DNA from: Microbacterium pullorum
GTDB lineage: Bacteria > Actinomycetota > Actinomycetes > Actinomycetales > Microbacteriaceae
Direction: 5' to 3'
NCBI RefSeq assembly: GCF_014836535.1
Contig: NZ_JACSQP010000003.1
Location: 196,966 to 260,965, forward strand
Length of the DNA stretch: 64,000 bases
Positions 26,115-34,699 of this stretch are shown in pieces. Every line of letters starts with the position of its first letter. Position 1 is the stretch's first letter. A program made the position numbers and the translations under genes. The notes beneath the pieces were generated by a model. It saw nothing but the letters and a program-made list of their open reading frames with translations, was not told the DNA's origin and made no database searches.

Positions 26115-29100
26115 GTGTCCAGCCAGGTGACCGGCGTCGGAACCTCCAGCGAAGGCGAGTTCGGCGCAAACGCGTGGCTCGTCGACGAACTCTACGAGCA
26201 GTTCAAGGCAGACAAGAACTCCGTGGACAAGGCGTGGTGGCCGGTTCTGGAGGCCTACCAGCCCGAGAACGCCGCCCCGGCAGCGGGAGGTGAGGCCACG
26301 AGCACCGCCGCCCCGGCCGCTGATCCGCACCCCGTCACCGCCCCGATCCCCGTGATCGGCGCTCAGCCGGTGGCGCGCACGACGGCCAAGCCGGCCGCGC
26401 CCCAGCCCATTCCTGCCCAGGCGCAGGATCGCGCGCCGCGCGAACCCGACGAATCGCGTGAGGACATCGTCACTCCGCTGCGGGGCATGCCCAAGACGCT
26501 CGCGGCCAACATGGACGAGTCGCTGACCGTCCCCACCGCCACGAGCGTGCGCACGATCCCGGCGAAGCTGATGATCGACAACCGCATCGTCATCAACAAC
26601 CACATGTCCCGCACCCGCGGCGGCAAGGTGAGCTTCACGCACCTCATCGGGTGGGCGCTCATCCAGGCGCTGAAGGTCTTCCCGAGCCAGAACGTGTACT
26701 ACGCCGAGATCGACGGCAAGCCCGCCGTCGTCGCCCCCGCGCACATCAACCTCGGCATCGCGATCGACATCCCCAAGCCCGACGGCACCCGCGCCCTCCT
26801 CGTGCCGAGCATCAAGCGCGCCGAGACCCTCACGTTCGGGGAGTTCCTCTCCTCCTACGAGGACCTCGTCGCCCGTGCCCGCGCCAACAAGCTCACCGCT
26901 GCGGACTTCCAGGGGACGACGATCTCCCTCACCAACCCCGGCGGCATCGGCACCGTGCACTCGGTGCCCCGCCTCATGAAGGGGCAGGGCTGCATCGTCG
27001 GCGCCGGCGCCCTGGAGTACCCGGCCGAGTTCCAGGGGTCGAGCGAGAAGACCCTCGTCGGTCTCGGCATCGGCAAGACCATCACCCTCACGAGCACCTA
27101 CGACCACCGCGTCATCCAGGGAGCCGGCTCCGGCCAGTTCCTCAAGATCGTCCACGAGATGCTCACGGGCGGCCACGACTTCTACCGCGACATCTTCGCG
27201 GCGCTGCGCATCCCCTACGCCCCCATCAACTGGGCGAACGACATCAACGTCGACCTCGCCGAGCGTGTGGACAAGACCGCCCGCGTGCAGGAGCTCATCA
27301 ACTCCTTCCGCGTGCGCGGTCACCTCATGGCCGACATCGACCCGCTCGAGTACCGGCAGCGCACGCACCCCGACCTCGAGATCGAGAGTCACGGGCTGAC
27401 CTTCTGGGACCTCGACCGCGAGTTCGTCACGGGTGGCTTCGGCGGCAAGCGCACCATGAAGCTGCGCGACATCCTCGGTGTGCTCCGCGACTCGTACTGC
27501 CGCACCCTCGGCATCGAGTACATGCACATCCAGGACCCGGTGCAGCGCAAGTGGTTCCAGGACAACGTCGAGAGCAAGTACCAGAAGCCCACCCACGACG
27601 AGCAGCTGCGGGTGCTGCGCAAGCTCAACGAGGCCGAAGCATTCGAGACCTTCCTGCAGACCAAGTACGTCGGGCAGAAGCGCTTCAGCCTCGAAGGCGG
27701 CGAGTCGCTCATTCCGCTGCTGGACCAGGTGCTGCGCGGGGCCGCCGAGGCGGGCCTGGACGGCGCCGCGATCGGCATGGCCCACCGTGGCCGCCTCAAC
27801 GTGCTGAGCAACGTCGCCGGCAAGACCTACGGTCAGGTCTTCCGCGAGTTCGAGGGCTCCGTCGCGATCGGCTCCAAGAGCGGCTCGGGCGACGTGAAGT
27901 ACCACCTCGGCACCGAGGGCACGTTCGTCGCCGACAGCGGCAAGGAACTCCCCGTCGTGCTCGCGGCGAACCCTTCCCACCTCGAAACCGTCGACGGCGT
28001 GCTCGAGGGCATCGTGCGCGCCAAGCAGGACCGCAAGCCCATCGGCACGTTCTCGTGGCTGCCGGTCCTCGTGCACGGCGACGCCGCATTCGCGGGGCAG
28101 GGCGTCGTGGTCGAGACCCTGCAGATGTCGCAGCTGCGTGGCTACCGCACCGGCGGCACCGTGCATGTGGTCGTCAACAACCAGGTCGGCTTCACGACCC
28201 TGCCGCAGGATGCCCGCAGCTCGGTGTACGCCACGGATGTCGCCAAGACCATCCAGGCGCCCATCTTCCACGTCAACGGCGATGACCCCGAGGCGGTCGT
28301 GCGGGTCGCGGAGCTCGCGTTCCGCTACCGCGAGGAGTTCCACCGCGACGTCGTCATCGACCTCGTCTGCTACCGCCGACGCGGTCACAACGAGGGCGAC
28401 GACCCCTCGATGACGCAGCCGCTGATGACGAACCTCATCGAAGCGAAGCGATCGGTGCGCCGCCTCTACACCGAGGCGCTCGTCGGCCGCGGTGACATCA
28501 CCGAGGAGGAGTACGAGCAGGCCAAGCGCGACTTCCAGTCGCGTCTGGAGGTCGCCTTCGCCGAGACGCACGCCGCCGAGACGGGGTCCTCCCCCGTCGT
28601 CGACGCGGATGCCGGCGCCCTTGAGCCCGCCAGCGGCGAGCCGGAGACCACCGGTGTGTCGCGCGAGGTCGTGCACCTCATCGGCGACGCGTTCGTGAAC
28701 AAGCCCGACGGCTTCACGGTGCACAACAAGCTGCAGCAGCTGCTGGAGAAGCGCCTGGACATGAGCCGCAACGGCGCCATCGACTGGTCGTTCGGTGAGC
28801 TGTTGGCATTCGGCTCGCTCCTGCTGGAGGGCACGAACGTGCGTCTGGCCGGTCAGGACGCCCGTCGCGGCACCTTCGTGCAGCGTCACTCGGTGCTGCA
28901 CGACCGCGCGAACGGGCAGGAATGGCTGCCGCTGGCCAATCTCTCGGACAATCAGGGTCGCTTCTGGGCGTACGACTCGCTTCTCAGCGAGTACGCCGCG
29001 ATGGCCTTCGAATACGGTTACTCGGTCGAGCGCCCCGACGCGCTGGTGCTGTGGGAGGCGCAGTTCGGCGACTTCGCCGACGGCGCGCAGACGGTCATCG

Positions 29101-29801
29101 ACACCTACCTGTCGGCAGCCGACCAGAAGTGGGGCCAGCAGTCGAGCGTCGTGCTGCTGCTGCCGCACGGCTTCGAGGGACAGGGCCCCGACCACTCCTC
29201 CGCCCGCATCGAGCGCTATCTGCAGATGTGCGCGCAGGACAACATGACCGTGGCCCGCCCCTCGACCCCGGCGTCGTACTTCCACCTGCTGCGCCGCCAG
29301 GCCTACGCCCGCCCGCGCCGCCCGCTCATCGTCTTCACCCCGAAGGCGATGCTGCGTCTGCGCGGCGCGACGAGCCCCGTCGATGACTTCCTCACCGGCC
29401 GGTTCGAGCCTGTGATCGATGACGGCCGCGGGTTGGACAAGAATGCCGTCAAGCGGGTGCTGCTGCACGCCGGCAAGATCCATTGGGACCTGAAGGCGGA
29501 GCTGGAGAAGAACCCCAACCCCGAGATCGCCCTGGTGCGCGTGGAGCAGTTCTACCCGTCACCCATCGACGAGCTCAACGCGGTCATCGACAGCTACCCC
29601 CACGCCGAGCTGGTGTGGGTGCAGGACGAGCCGGAGAACCAGGGCGCCTGGCCGTTCTTCGCACTGGAGATCGTCAAGCACCTGCACGGGCGCACCATCA
29701 CGCGCGTCTCGCGGGTGGCGGCGGCCTCCACGGCCACCGGATCGAGCAAGGTGCACGCCATCGAGCAGGCGGAGATCATGCGGGCGGCGCTCACGCTGTA
29801 A
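26115..29801 (+). CDS. kgd: Multifunctional 2-oxoglutarate dehydrogenase E1/E2 (Kgd/OdhA type)
   Basis: A 1228-residue actinobacterial fusion enzyme. A short N-terminal FGANAWLVDELYEQFKAD segment and Ala/Pro linker lead to an E2o succinyltransferase domain (about 115-350, YDHRVIQGAGSGQF with the catalytic His near 330). The ThDP-dependent E1o domain then fills the rest (for example RVRGHLMADIDPL, IGMAHRGRLN, ETLQMSQLRGYRTGGTVHVVVNNQVGFTT, GDDPEAV, GQDARRGTF). No lipoyl domain is present, as in KGD/OdhA, which borrow it from the pyruvate dehydrogenase E2. It catalyses the TCA-cycle oxidation of 2-oxoglutarate. GTG 26115 is chosen; an in-frame start at 26049 adds 22 residues without homology. 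Confidence 0.95.
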   Translation: MSSQVTGVGTSSEGEFGANAWLVDELYEQFKADKNSVDKAWWPVLEAYQPENAAPAAGGEATSTAAPAADPHPVTAPIPVIGAQPVARTTAKPAAPQPIPAQAQDRAPREPDESREDIVTPLRGMPKTLAANMDESLTVPTATSVRTIPAKLMIDNRIVINNHMSRTRGGKVSFTHLIGWALIQALKVFPSQNVYYAEIDGKPAVVAPAHINLGIAIDIPKPDGTRALLVPSIKRAETLTFGEFLSSYEDLVARARANKLTAADFQGTTISLTNPGGIGTVHSVPRLMKGQGCIVGAGALEYPAEFQGSSEKTLVGLGIGKTITLTSTYDHRVIQGAGSGQFLKIVHEMLTGGHDFYRDIFAALRIPYAPINWANDINVDLAERVDKTARVQELINSFRVRGHLMADIDPLEYRQRTHPDLEIESHGLTFWDLDREFVTGGFGGKRTMKLRDILGVLRDSYCRTLGIEYMHIQDPVQRKWFQDNVESKYQKPTHDEQLRVLRKLNEAEAFETFLQTKYVGQKRFSLEGGESLIPLLDQVLRGAAEAGLDGAAIGMAHRGRLNVLSNVAGKTYGQVFREFEGSVAIGSKSGSGDVKYHLGTEGTFVADSGKELPVVLAANPSHLETVDGVLEGIVRAKQDRKPIGTFSWLPVLVHGDAAFAGQGVVVETLQMSQLRGYRTGGTVHVVVNNQVGFTTLPQDARSSVYATDVAKTIQAPIFHVNGDDPEAVVRVAELAFRYREEFHRDVVIDLVCYRRRGHNEGDDPSMTQPLMTNLIEAKRSVRRLYTEALVGRGDITEEEYEQAKRDFQSRLEVAFAETHAAETGSSPVVDADAGALEPASGEPETTGVSREVVHLIGDAFVNKPDGFTVHNKLQQLLEKRLDMSRNGAIDWSFGELLAFGSLLLEGTNVRLAGQDARRGTFVQRHSVLHDRANGQEWLPLANLSDNQGRFWAYDSLLSEYAAMAFEYGYSVERPDALVLWEAQFGDFADGAQTVIDTYLSAADQKWGQQSSVVLLLPHGFEGQGPDHSSARIERYLQMCAQDNMTVARPSTPASYFHLLRRQAYARPRRPLIVFTPKAMLRLRGATSPVDDFLTGRFEPVIDDGRGLDKNAVKRVLLHAGKIHWDLKAELEKNPNPEIALVRVEQFYPSPIDELNAVIDSYPHAELVWVQDEPENQGAWPFFALEIVKHLHGRTITRVSRVAAASTATGSSKVHAIEQAEIMRAALTL

Positions 29802-29808
29802 GCCCGCC

Positions 29809-29857
29809 GCACACGAAGAAGGGTGGATGCCAGACGGCATCCACCCTTCTTGTGTGC
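29809..29857. terminator. Bidirectional terminator between kgd and rsrA
   Basis: A 22-23 bp inverted repeat with one bulged base and loop AGAC. The stem includes GGTGGATGCC/GGCATCCACC and AAGAAG/CTTCTT. It separates the convergent kgd and rsrA genes, and the CTTCTTGT run gives a partial T-tract on the + strand. Confidence 0.8.
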
Positions 29858-29867
29858 GTGGGGCGGG

Positions 29868-30110
29868 TCAGTGGGACGCCTGCACGGCGCGCAGTCGCGC
29901 GAGCACCTGGTCGCGCAGCTCCTCGGGAGCGGTCTCCTTGCAGGCCCGCGCCACCACCTCGGTGAGGGTCGTCGCCACCAGCGCCTCGTCCTGGCAGGCA
30001 GGACAGTGCTCCAGGTGCTCCGCGATGTCGGCGTGCTGGGTCTTGCAGACCTCGTTGCGCAGATACTCCTCAAGGTCGCGGCGAGCCTTCTCGCAGCCGC
30101 AGTCGGTCAT
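29868..30110 (-). CDS. rsrA: Mycothiol-system zinc-binding anti-sigma factor (RsrA type)
   Basis: An 80-residue anti-sigma factor with the ZAS motif H32-x3-C36-x2-C39 and an N-terminal Cys (C6 or C4), which together bind zinc in the reduced state. On disulfide stress, oxidation of the cysteines releases the sigma factor SigR. The gene starts with an ATGA overlap on the sigR stop, the standard sigma/anti-sigma coupling. Cys22 is additional to the usual ligands. Confidence 0.93.
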   Translation of the reverse strand: MTDCGCEKARRDLEEYLRNEVCKTQHADIAEHLEHCPACQDEALVATTLTEVVARACKETAPEELRDQVLARLRAVQASH

Positions 30111-30766
30111 TTCGCACTCCTTGTCGCGGTCGTGTCGATGCCGCGCTCACCGGCATAATCGGCGAGCAGTTCGCGAAGCATCCGCCTGCCACGGTGCAGA
30201 CGGCTCATCACGGTGCCGATCGGGGTCTTCATGATGTCAGCGATCTCCTGGTAGGCGAATCCCTCGACGTCGGCGAAGTAGACCGCGAGGCGGAAGTCCT
30301 CGGGGATGGACTGCAGGGCGTCCTTGACCACCGATGCCGGCATGTGGTCGATCGCCTCGGCCTCGGCCGACCGCGCACTGGTGGCGGTCGTCGATTCGGC
30401 CCCGCCGAGCTGCCAGTCCTCGAGATCGTCGATCGTGCCCTGGTAGGGCTCCCGCTGCTTCTTGCGGTACGTGTTGATGTACGTGTTGGTGAGGATGCGG
30501 TACAGCCACGCCTTCAGGTTCGTCCCCTGCGTGAAGCTCGCCCACGAGGCGAACGCCTTCACGAACGTCTCCTGCACGAGATCGGCGGCGTCGGACGGAT
30601 TGCGCGTCATGCGCATGGCCGCTGCGTACAGCTGGTCCATGAACGGCAGCGCCTGCTCCTCGAACTGCGTGCGTGCCTCGGTTGCGGAATCGACCTGGTC
30701 GCTCATCACGAGCCATTCTACGTCCGCATCGTCCACCACCCGCTGGGGAGCATCGAGCGTGATCAT
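30107..30766 (-). CDS. sigR: ECF sigma factor SigR/SigH (thiol-oxidative stress)
   Basis: A 219-residue ECF sigma factor. Region 2 spans about 50-120 ([47 protein letters not shown]) and region 4 about 150-205 ([43 protein letters not shown]). With RsrA it controls thioredoxin, mycothiol and related genes. The ATG at 30766 has AGGAGA three bases upstream, better than the ATG at 30706; this gives a 20-residue N-terminal extension. It is divergent from aroA, and a SigR-type promoter lies just inside aroA, so autoregulation is likely. Confidence 0.93.
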   Translation of the reverse strand: MITLDAPQRVVDDADVEWLVMSDQVDSATEARTQFEEQALPFMDQLYAAAMRMTRNPSDAADLVQETFVKAFASWASFTQGTNLKAWLYRILTNTYINTYRKKQREPYQGTIDDLEDWQLGGAESTTATSARSAEAEAIDHMPASVVKDALQSIPEDFRLAVYFADVEGFAYQEIADIMKTPIGTVMSRLHRGRRMLRELLADYAGERGIDTTATRSAK

Positions 30767-30801
30767 GCATCTCCTATCGCCGCACTTGACCTGCGGTTCG
30801 T

Positions 30802-30807
30802 TATGGT
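30802..30807 (+). promoter_or_regulatory. -10 hexamer TATGGT upstream of aroA
   Basis: TATGGT ends 8 bases before the aroA ATG, so the mRNA would be leaderless or nearly so. It lies about 2 bases from the -10 of the divergent SigR promoter, so the two promoters should interfere. Confidence 0.4.
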
Positions 30808-30809
30808 GG

Positions 30810-30837
30810 AACGCGATGAGCATCGCAGAGTATTCCC
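30810..30837 (-). promoter_or_regulatory. SigR/SigH-type autoregulatory promoter of sigR
   Basis: On the minus strand GGGAAT (30837-30832) is followed after 19 bases by GTT (30812-30810). Read as GGGAATA-N17-CGTT it fits the SigH/SigR consensus. It overlaps the first codons of aroA and would start sigR mRNA about 35 bases before its ATG. Confidence 0.65.
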
Positions 30838-32165
30838 AGACACCGCCCGCGGAGAGCGCCGGCTGGCTCGCGCCGACCGTCGACGGCTCGCTGGACGTCG
30901 TGATCGCCGTGCCGGGCTCGAAGTCGCTGACCAATCGCGAGCTCATCCTGGCGGCCATCGCCGAGGGCCCGGGGCGCCTGATCGGGCCGCTGCATTCCCA
31001 GGACTCCGCCCGCATGATCGAGGCGCTGCGCGCGCTCGGGGTGGACATCCAAGAGGTCGAGGGCGACGGTGTCTTCGGACCCGACCTCGTCGTCACCCCG
31101 ATGTCGCCGCTCGCCGGCGACGTGGTCGTCGACTGCGGACAGGCGGGCACCGTGATGCGATTCGTCGCCGCCATCGCCGGGCTCGCGTCGGGCGAAGTGA
31201 CCCTCACCGCGCACGAGACGGCGCTGCACCGACCGATGGGCGCGATGATCACGGCGCTGCGGGCGGTGGGCTCCGACATCGACGACGAGGGCACCTGGGC
31301 GCTCCCGTTCGTCGTGCGCGGCCACGGCCACGTGCGCGGCGGCGAGGTGGAGATCGACGCCAGCGGCTCGAGCCAGTTCGTCTCGGGACTGCTGCTGGCC
31401 GCCCCCCGCTTCGACGTCGGCATGACGCTGCGCCACGTCGGCGGCCGTCTGCCGAGCATGCCCCACATCGACATGACCGTGGAGGCGCTCGGCCGCCGCG
31501 GCGTGCACGTGGAACGCCCCACGCCGACCGAGTGGATCGTGCCGGCCGGTCCCGTGCGGGCCAAGGACGTCACGATCGAGCCCGACCTCTCCAACGCCGC
31601 ACCGTTCCTCGCGGCGGCCATGATCGCGGGAGGCCGCGTCACGGTCGGCGGGTGGCCGGCCCACTCCACCCAGCCCGGTGCCCTGCTCACCGAGATCCTC
31701 CCGGTCATGGGGGCACGGGCGCAGCGGCGAGGCGGGGCCCTCATGGTCACCGCCGGCACCACCGGCATCCACGGTGTCGATCTGGATCTGTCGGCCGCGA
31801 GCGAGCTGACCCCGACGCTGGTCGCCCTCGCCGCCTTCGCCGACGGACCGACGACCCTCACCGGCATCGGCCACATCCGCGGTCATGAGACCGACCGCAT
31901 CGCGGCTCTCGTCGGCAACCTGCGAGCCCTCGGCGGCGAGGCGCACGAGCTGCCCGACGGCATCCGCATCGTGCCGCGCGAGCTCACCGGCGGGGTGTGG
32001 CGGGCCCATCACGATCACCGCATCGCCACGGCGGGCGCCCTCATCGGGCTGCGGGTCCCCGGCGTCGTCGTCGACGACATCGGGGCGACCGCGAAGACCC
32101 TGCCGGAGTTCCCGGACCTGTGGTCCTACCTGGTGCGCCGCGCCGGGGTCGACACCCCGCGATGA
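30816..32165 (+). CDS. aroA: 3-phosphoshikimate 1-carboxyvinyltransferase (EPSP synthase)
   Basis: A 449-residue enzyme joining shikimate-3-phosphate and phosphoenolpyruvate on the way to chorismate. [19 protein letters not shown] is the N-terminal signature with the binding Lys and Arg. [11 protein letters not shown] is the usual LGNAGTA-type site with Gln-Ala-Gly. [12 protein letters not shown] and [13 protein letters not shown] are further sites. The aroA-rsgA pair next to sigR is conserved in actinobacteria. The ATG lies in the 49-base divergent gap with sigR. Confidence 0.95.
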   Translation: MSIAEYSQTPPAESAGWLAPTVDGSLDVVIAVPGSKSLTNRELILAAIAEGPGRLIGPLHSQDSARMIEALRALGVDIQEVEGDGVFGPDLVVTPMSPLAGDVVVDCGQAGTVMRFVAAIAGLASGEVTLTAHETALHRPMGAMITALRAVGSDIDDEGTWALPFVVRGHGHVRGGEVEIDASGSSQFVSGLLLAAPRFDVGMTLRHVGGRLPSMPHIDMTVEALGRRGVHVERPTPTEWIVPAGPVRAKDVTIEPDLSNAAPFLAAAMIAGGRVTVGGWPAHSTQPGALLTEILPVMGARAQRRGGALMVTAGTTGIHGVDLDLSAASELTPTLVALAAFADGPTTLTGIGHIRGHETDRIAALVGNLRALGGEAHELPDGIRIVPRELTGGVWRAHHDHRIATAGALIGLRVPGVVVDDIGATAKTLPEFPDLWSYLVRRAGVDTPR

Positions 32166-32187
32166 CGATGCGCGCGCGAGGGCGGCG

Positions 32188-33231
32188 ATGAGCTGGCTGG
32201 ACATCGACGACGACGACGAGTCGGAGTACGACGAAGCGAGCATCCGCACCCGGCCCAACCCCAAGGCGAACCGGCCGCGCACCAAGCGGCGCCCTGCGCA
32301 CGCAGACGCGCGCATCGCACGCGTGCTGGGGGTCGACCGCGGGCGCTACACCGTGCTCGTGGATGAGGACGCCCCCGACGAGCACACCGCGCTCGCGGTG
32401 CGGGCGCGCGAGCTGCGCAAGACCCCCATCGTCACGGGTGACCTCGTGCGGATCGTCGGCGACACCTCCGGCGGCGACGGCACGCTCTCGCGCATCGTCG
32501 GGGTGCAGGAGCGCACGTCGCTGCTGCGGCGCTCCGCCGACGACACCGACCAGGTGGAGCGCATCGTGGTCGCCAACGCCGACCAGATGCTCATCGTCGT
32601 GGCCGCCGCCGACCCCGAGCCCCGTGAGCGACTGGTCGATCGGTACCTGATCGCGGCGCTGGATGCCGGCATCCGCCCTCTCCTGGTCGTCACCAAGACC
32701 GACCTCGCCGACCCCACCGCGTTCCTGTCGCACTTCGACGGCGTGGAGGGGCTGCAGGTGTTCACCAGCGCCCGCGGGGCCATGCCGGTCGACGAGATCG
32801 GGCGGCACCTCACCGGTCACGCCACCGTCTTCGTGGGGCACTCGGGCGTGGGCAAGTCGACGCTCGTCAACGCGCTCGTGCCTGAGGCCCGCCGCGCCAC
32901 CGGACACGTCAACGTCGTCACCGGACGCGGTCGCCACACCTCCAGCTCCACGGTGTCGCTGCGCTATCACGGCGAGGACGGCAGTGGCTGGGTCATCGAC
33001 ACACCGGGCGTGCGCTCGTTCGGGCTCGGACACGTCGACCCCGCGAACATCCTGGCGGCCTTCACCGACCTCGCCGCCGTCGCCGAGGAATGCCCCCGCG
33101 GCTGCACGCACCTGCCCGACGCCCCCGACTGCGCGATCGCCGAGGCGGTCGCCGAGGGCCGGCTCGGACCCAACGGACCGGCGCGGTTCGATTCGCTGCA
33201 GCGGCTGCTCGGGACCTTCGCCGACCGGTGA
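32188..33231 (+). CDS. rsgA: Ribosome small-subunit-dependent GTPase A
   Basis: A 347-residue circularly permuted GTPase that helps 30S subunit maturation. After an acidic/basic N-terminal tail (about 1-45) comes an OB domain. The G motifs then appear in permuted order: TKTD (G4) near residue 170, GHSGVGKST (G1) near 220, DTPGVRSFG (G3) near 275. The C-terminal zinc knuckle uses CPRGCTHLPDAPDC. It lies 22 bases after aroA and is probably in one operon with it. Confidence 0.94.
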   Translation: MSWLDIDDDDESEYDEASIRTRPNPKANRPRTKRRPAHADARIARVLGVDRGRYTVLVDEDAPDEHTALAVRARELRKTPIVTGDLVRIVGDTSGGDGTLSRIVGVQERTSLLRRSADDTDQVERIVVANADQMLIVVAAADPEPRERLVDRYLIAALDAGIRPLLVVTKTDLADPTAFLSHFDGVEGLQVFTSARGAMPVDEIGRHLTGHATVFVGHSGVGKSTLVNALVPEARRATGHVNVVTGRGRHTSSSTVSLRYHGEDGSGWVIDTPGVRSFGLGHVDPANILAAFTDLAAVAEECPRGCTHLPDAPDCAIAEAVAEGRLGPNGPARFDSLQRLLGTFADR

Positions 33232-33247
33232 GGGCGGCAGGCCTGTC

Positions 33248-33253
33248 TAGGCT
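33248..33253 (+). promoter_or_regulatory. -10 hexamer TAGGCT before bcp
   Basis: TAGGCT ends 6 bases before the ATG at 33260. The intervening GGAGCG could instead serve as a Shine-Dalgarno sequence on a transcript running through from rsgA. Confidence 0.45.
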
Positions 33254-33259
33254 GGAGCG

Positions 33260-33727
33260 ATGACTCGTCTTCAGCCCGGCATGCCCGCCCCCGACTTCAC
33301 CCTCACCGATCAGGACGGCACCTCCGTCGCCCTTTCCTCGCTGCGGGGCCGGCGCGTGATCGTGTACTTCTACCCCGCGGCCATGACCCCCGGCTGCACG
33401 ACCCAGGCGTGCGACTTCCGCGACAGCTTCCCCGCGCTGCAGGCCGCCGGCTACACCGTGCTGGGCGTCTCGCGCGACGAACCGTCGAAGCTGCGGGAGT
33501 TCCGCGAGCGCGATGGCCTCACCTTCGACCTGCTGAGCGACCCCGACCACGCGGTGCACGAGGCTTACGGTGCATGGGGCGAGAAGATGAACTACGGCAA
33601 GGTCGTCGAGGGCGTCATCCGCTCCACATTCGTCATCGACGAGGCGGGCACCGTCGAGCACGCACTGTACAACGTGCGTGCGACCGGCCACGTCGCGCGG
33701 CTGCGCGATCTGCTGCAGGTCGGCTGA
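33260..33727 (+). CDS. bcp: Thioredoxin-dependent thiol peroxidase (BCP/PrxQ type)
   Basis: A 155-residue peroxiredoxin that reduces hydroperoxides with electrons from thioredoxin. TPGCTTQACDFRD near residue 45 contains the peroxidatic Cys and, five positions later, the resolving Cys of atypical 2-Cys BCP enzymes. FYPAAMTPGC and FVIDEAGTVEHA are typical. Its place beside sigR-rsrA suits a thiol-stress function, but no SigR-type promoter is seen directly upstream. Confidence 0.93.
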   Translation: MTRLQPGMPAPDFTLTDQDGTSVALSSLRGRRVIVYFYPAAMTPGCTTQACDFRDSFPALQAAGYTVLGVSRDEPSKLREFRERDGLTFDLLSDPDHAVHEAYGAWGEKMNYGKVVEGVIRSTFVIDEAGTVEHALYNVRATGHVARLRDLLQVG

Positions 33728-33730
33728 GCG

Positions 33731-34141
33731 TCAGGCGGGGTCGCGGTCGCCGTCGCCCCGTGCGCCGGCGGCCCGCACCGTGAGCACCAGCACGACGAAC
33801 ACGACGAGCGCGGGGATCCCCAGGGCGACACCGATCAACGGGTCGGCGTAGGTACCCGTCACGGCACCCGATGCGACGGCCAGCAGCAGCAGCTGGGCGA
33901 CGATGCCGCCGGAGCGACCCCACGATTCTCCCCGGAAGACCGCGAACGCGAAGCCCCCCATCGCGACGGCGGCCACCACGGTGAGCAGCAGCAGCGCGAT
34001 CGCGCTCGCCAGTGACACGGTGTCGCCGGCGGTGAGCGCCACGATCTGCCAACCCACGAGGGCCGCGACTCCCAGCGCCTCGAGGGCGAGCAGTGCGGCA
34101 CCGAAGCGTTCGATGCGAGTAGGCGCGGTAGGCAGGGGCAT
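33731..34141 (-). CDS. Conserved small integral membrane protein
   Basis: A 136-residue protein with about four predicted membrane helices (near 10-32, 42-68, 78-98 and 103-123) and short polar ends. I do not recognise a named family. It is convergent with bcp (3-base gap) and divergent from the whiB leader region. Similar small four-helix proteins are frequent next to whiB in Microbacteriaceae, but no function is known. Confidence 0.8.
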   Translation of the reverse strand: MPLPTAPTRIERFGAALLALEALGVAALVGWQIVALTAGDTVSLASAIALLLLTVVAAVAMGGFAFAVFRGESWGRSGGIVAQLLLLAVASGAVTGTYADPLIGVALGIPALVVFVVLVLTVRAAGARGDGDRDPA

Positions 34142-34394
34142 CCGTGTGTCAGCTTCCGTTTCGAGCGGTTTGTGCGAATCCTCCAGGTTTCGAGCAGATA
34201 CTCAGCCACTCTTGCCGAACGCGCAGGAATGACCTCTTGCCGGGCCCGCTGCACTGTGAAACCATTGAGAAGTTGTGTGCTCCCACAGCGACGTGGGGCG
34301 AGCAAGAGGCTCGCACACCCTCAGAGTACCGGAACCCGTATCGGCGCTCTGAATCGCACGTGAACATTTCCCCCCCACCAAGGAGCACCCCAAT
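34142..34394 (+). promoter_or_regulatory. Long [12 protein letters not shown] region upstream of whiB
   Basis: A 253-base non-coding, comparatively AT-rich stretch. Notable parts are CCTCTTGC (34231-34238) complementary to GCAAGAGG (34306-34313), and GTGTGC complementary to GCACAC around a C/G-rich hairpin in the same area. The ribosome binding site AAGGAG precedes the ATG by about 9 bases. A structured leader controlling whiB is possible, and the whiB promoter must lie here. No ORF in it resembles a protein. Confidence 0.5.
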
Positions 34395-34643
34395 ATGGAT
34401 TGGCGCGACAAATCCGCCTGCCTCACCGTCGACCCCGAGCTGTTCTTCCCCGTGGGCAACACCGGACCGGCCGTGGAACAGATCGAAAAGGCAAAAGCGG
34501 TGTGCGCACGTTGCACCGTGACGGAGATCTGCCTGCAGTACGCCCTCGAGACCGGCCAGGACTCGGGCGTGTGGGGCGGTCTGTCCGAAGACGAGCGCCG
34601 CGCGCTCAAGCGCCGCGCCGCGCGCGCCCGCCGCGCCAGCTGA
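34395..34643 (+). CDS. whiB1: WhiB-family iron-sulfur transcription factor (WhiB1-like)
   Basis: An 82-residue protein with the four [4Fe-4S] cysteines at 9, 37, 40 and 46, the same spacing as mycobacterial WhiB1, followed by GVWGGLSEDERRALKRRAARARR, the WhiB turn and basic DNA-binding tail. WhiB1 binds the housekeeping sigma factor and responds to nitric oxide. Its neighbour pdtaS is also its neighbour in Mycobacterium (Rv3219/Rv3220c), which supports the WhiB1 assignment. Confidence 0.92.
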   Translation: MDWRDKSACLTVDPELFFPVGNTGPAVEQIEKAKAVCARCTVTEICLQYALETGQDSGVWGGLSEDERRALKRRAARARRAS

Positions 34644-34699
34644 CACTGTTCCCGATGCGCGCACCGCTGCGGCGGTGCGCGCATCTGTGTGTGCCGACC

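Noticed and set aside
25521-29483. 1320-codon open frame antisense to kgd
   Set aside because: It is a mirror of the GC-rich third-position bias of kgd; the [11 protein letters not shown] is Val/Arg/Gln/Asp-rich without any domain, and kgd on the other strand is certain.
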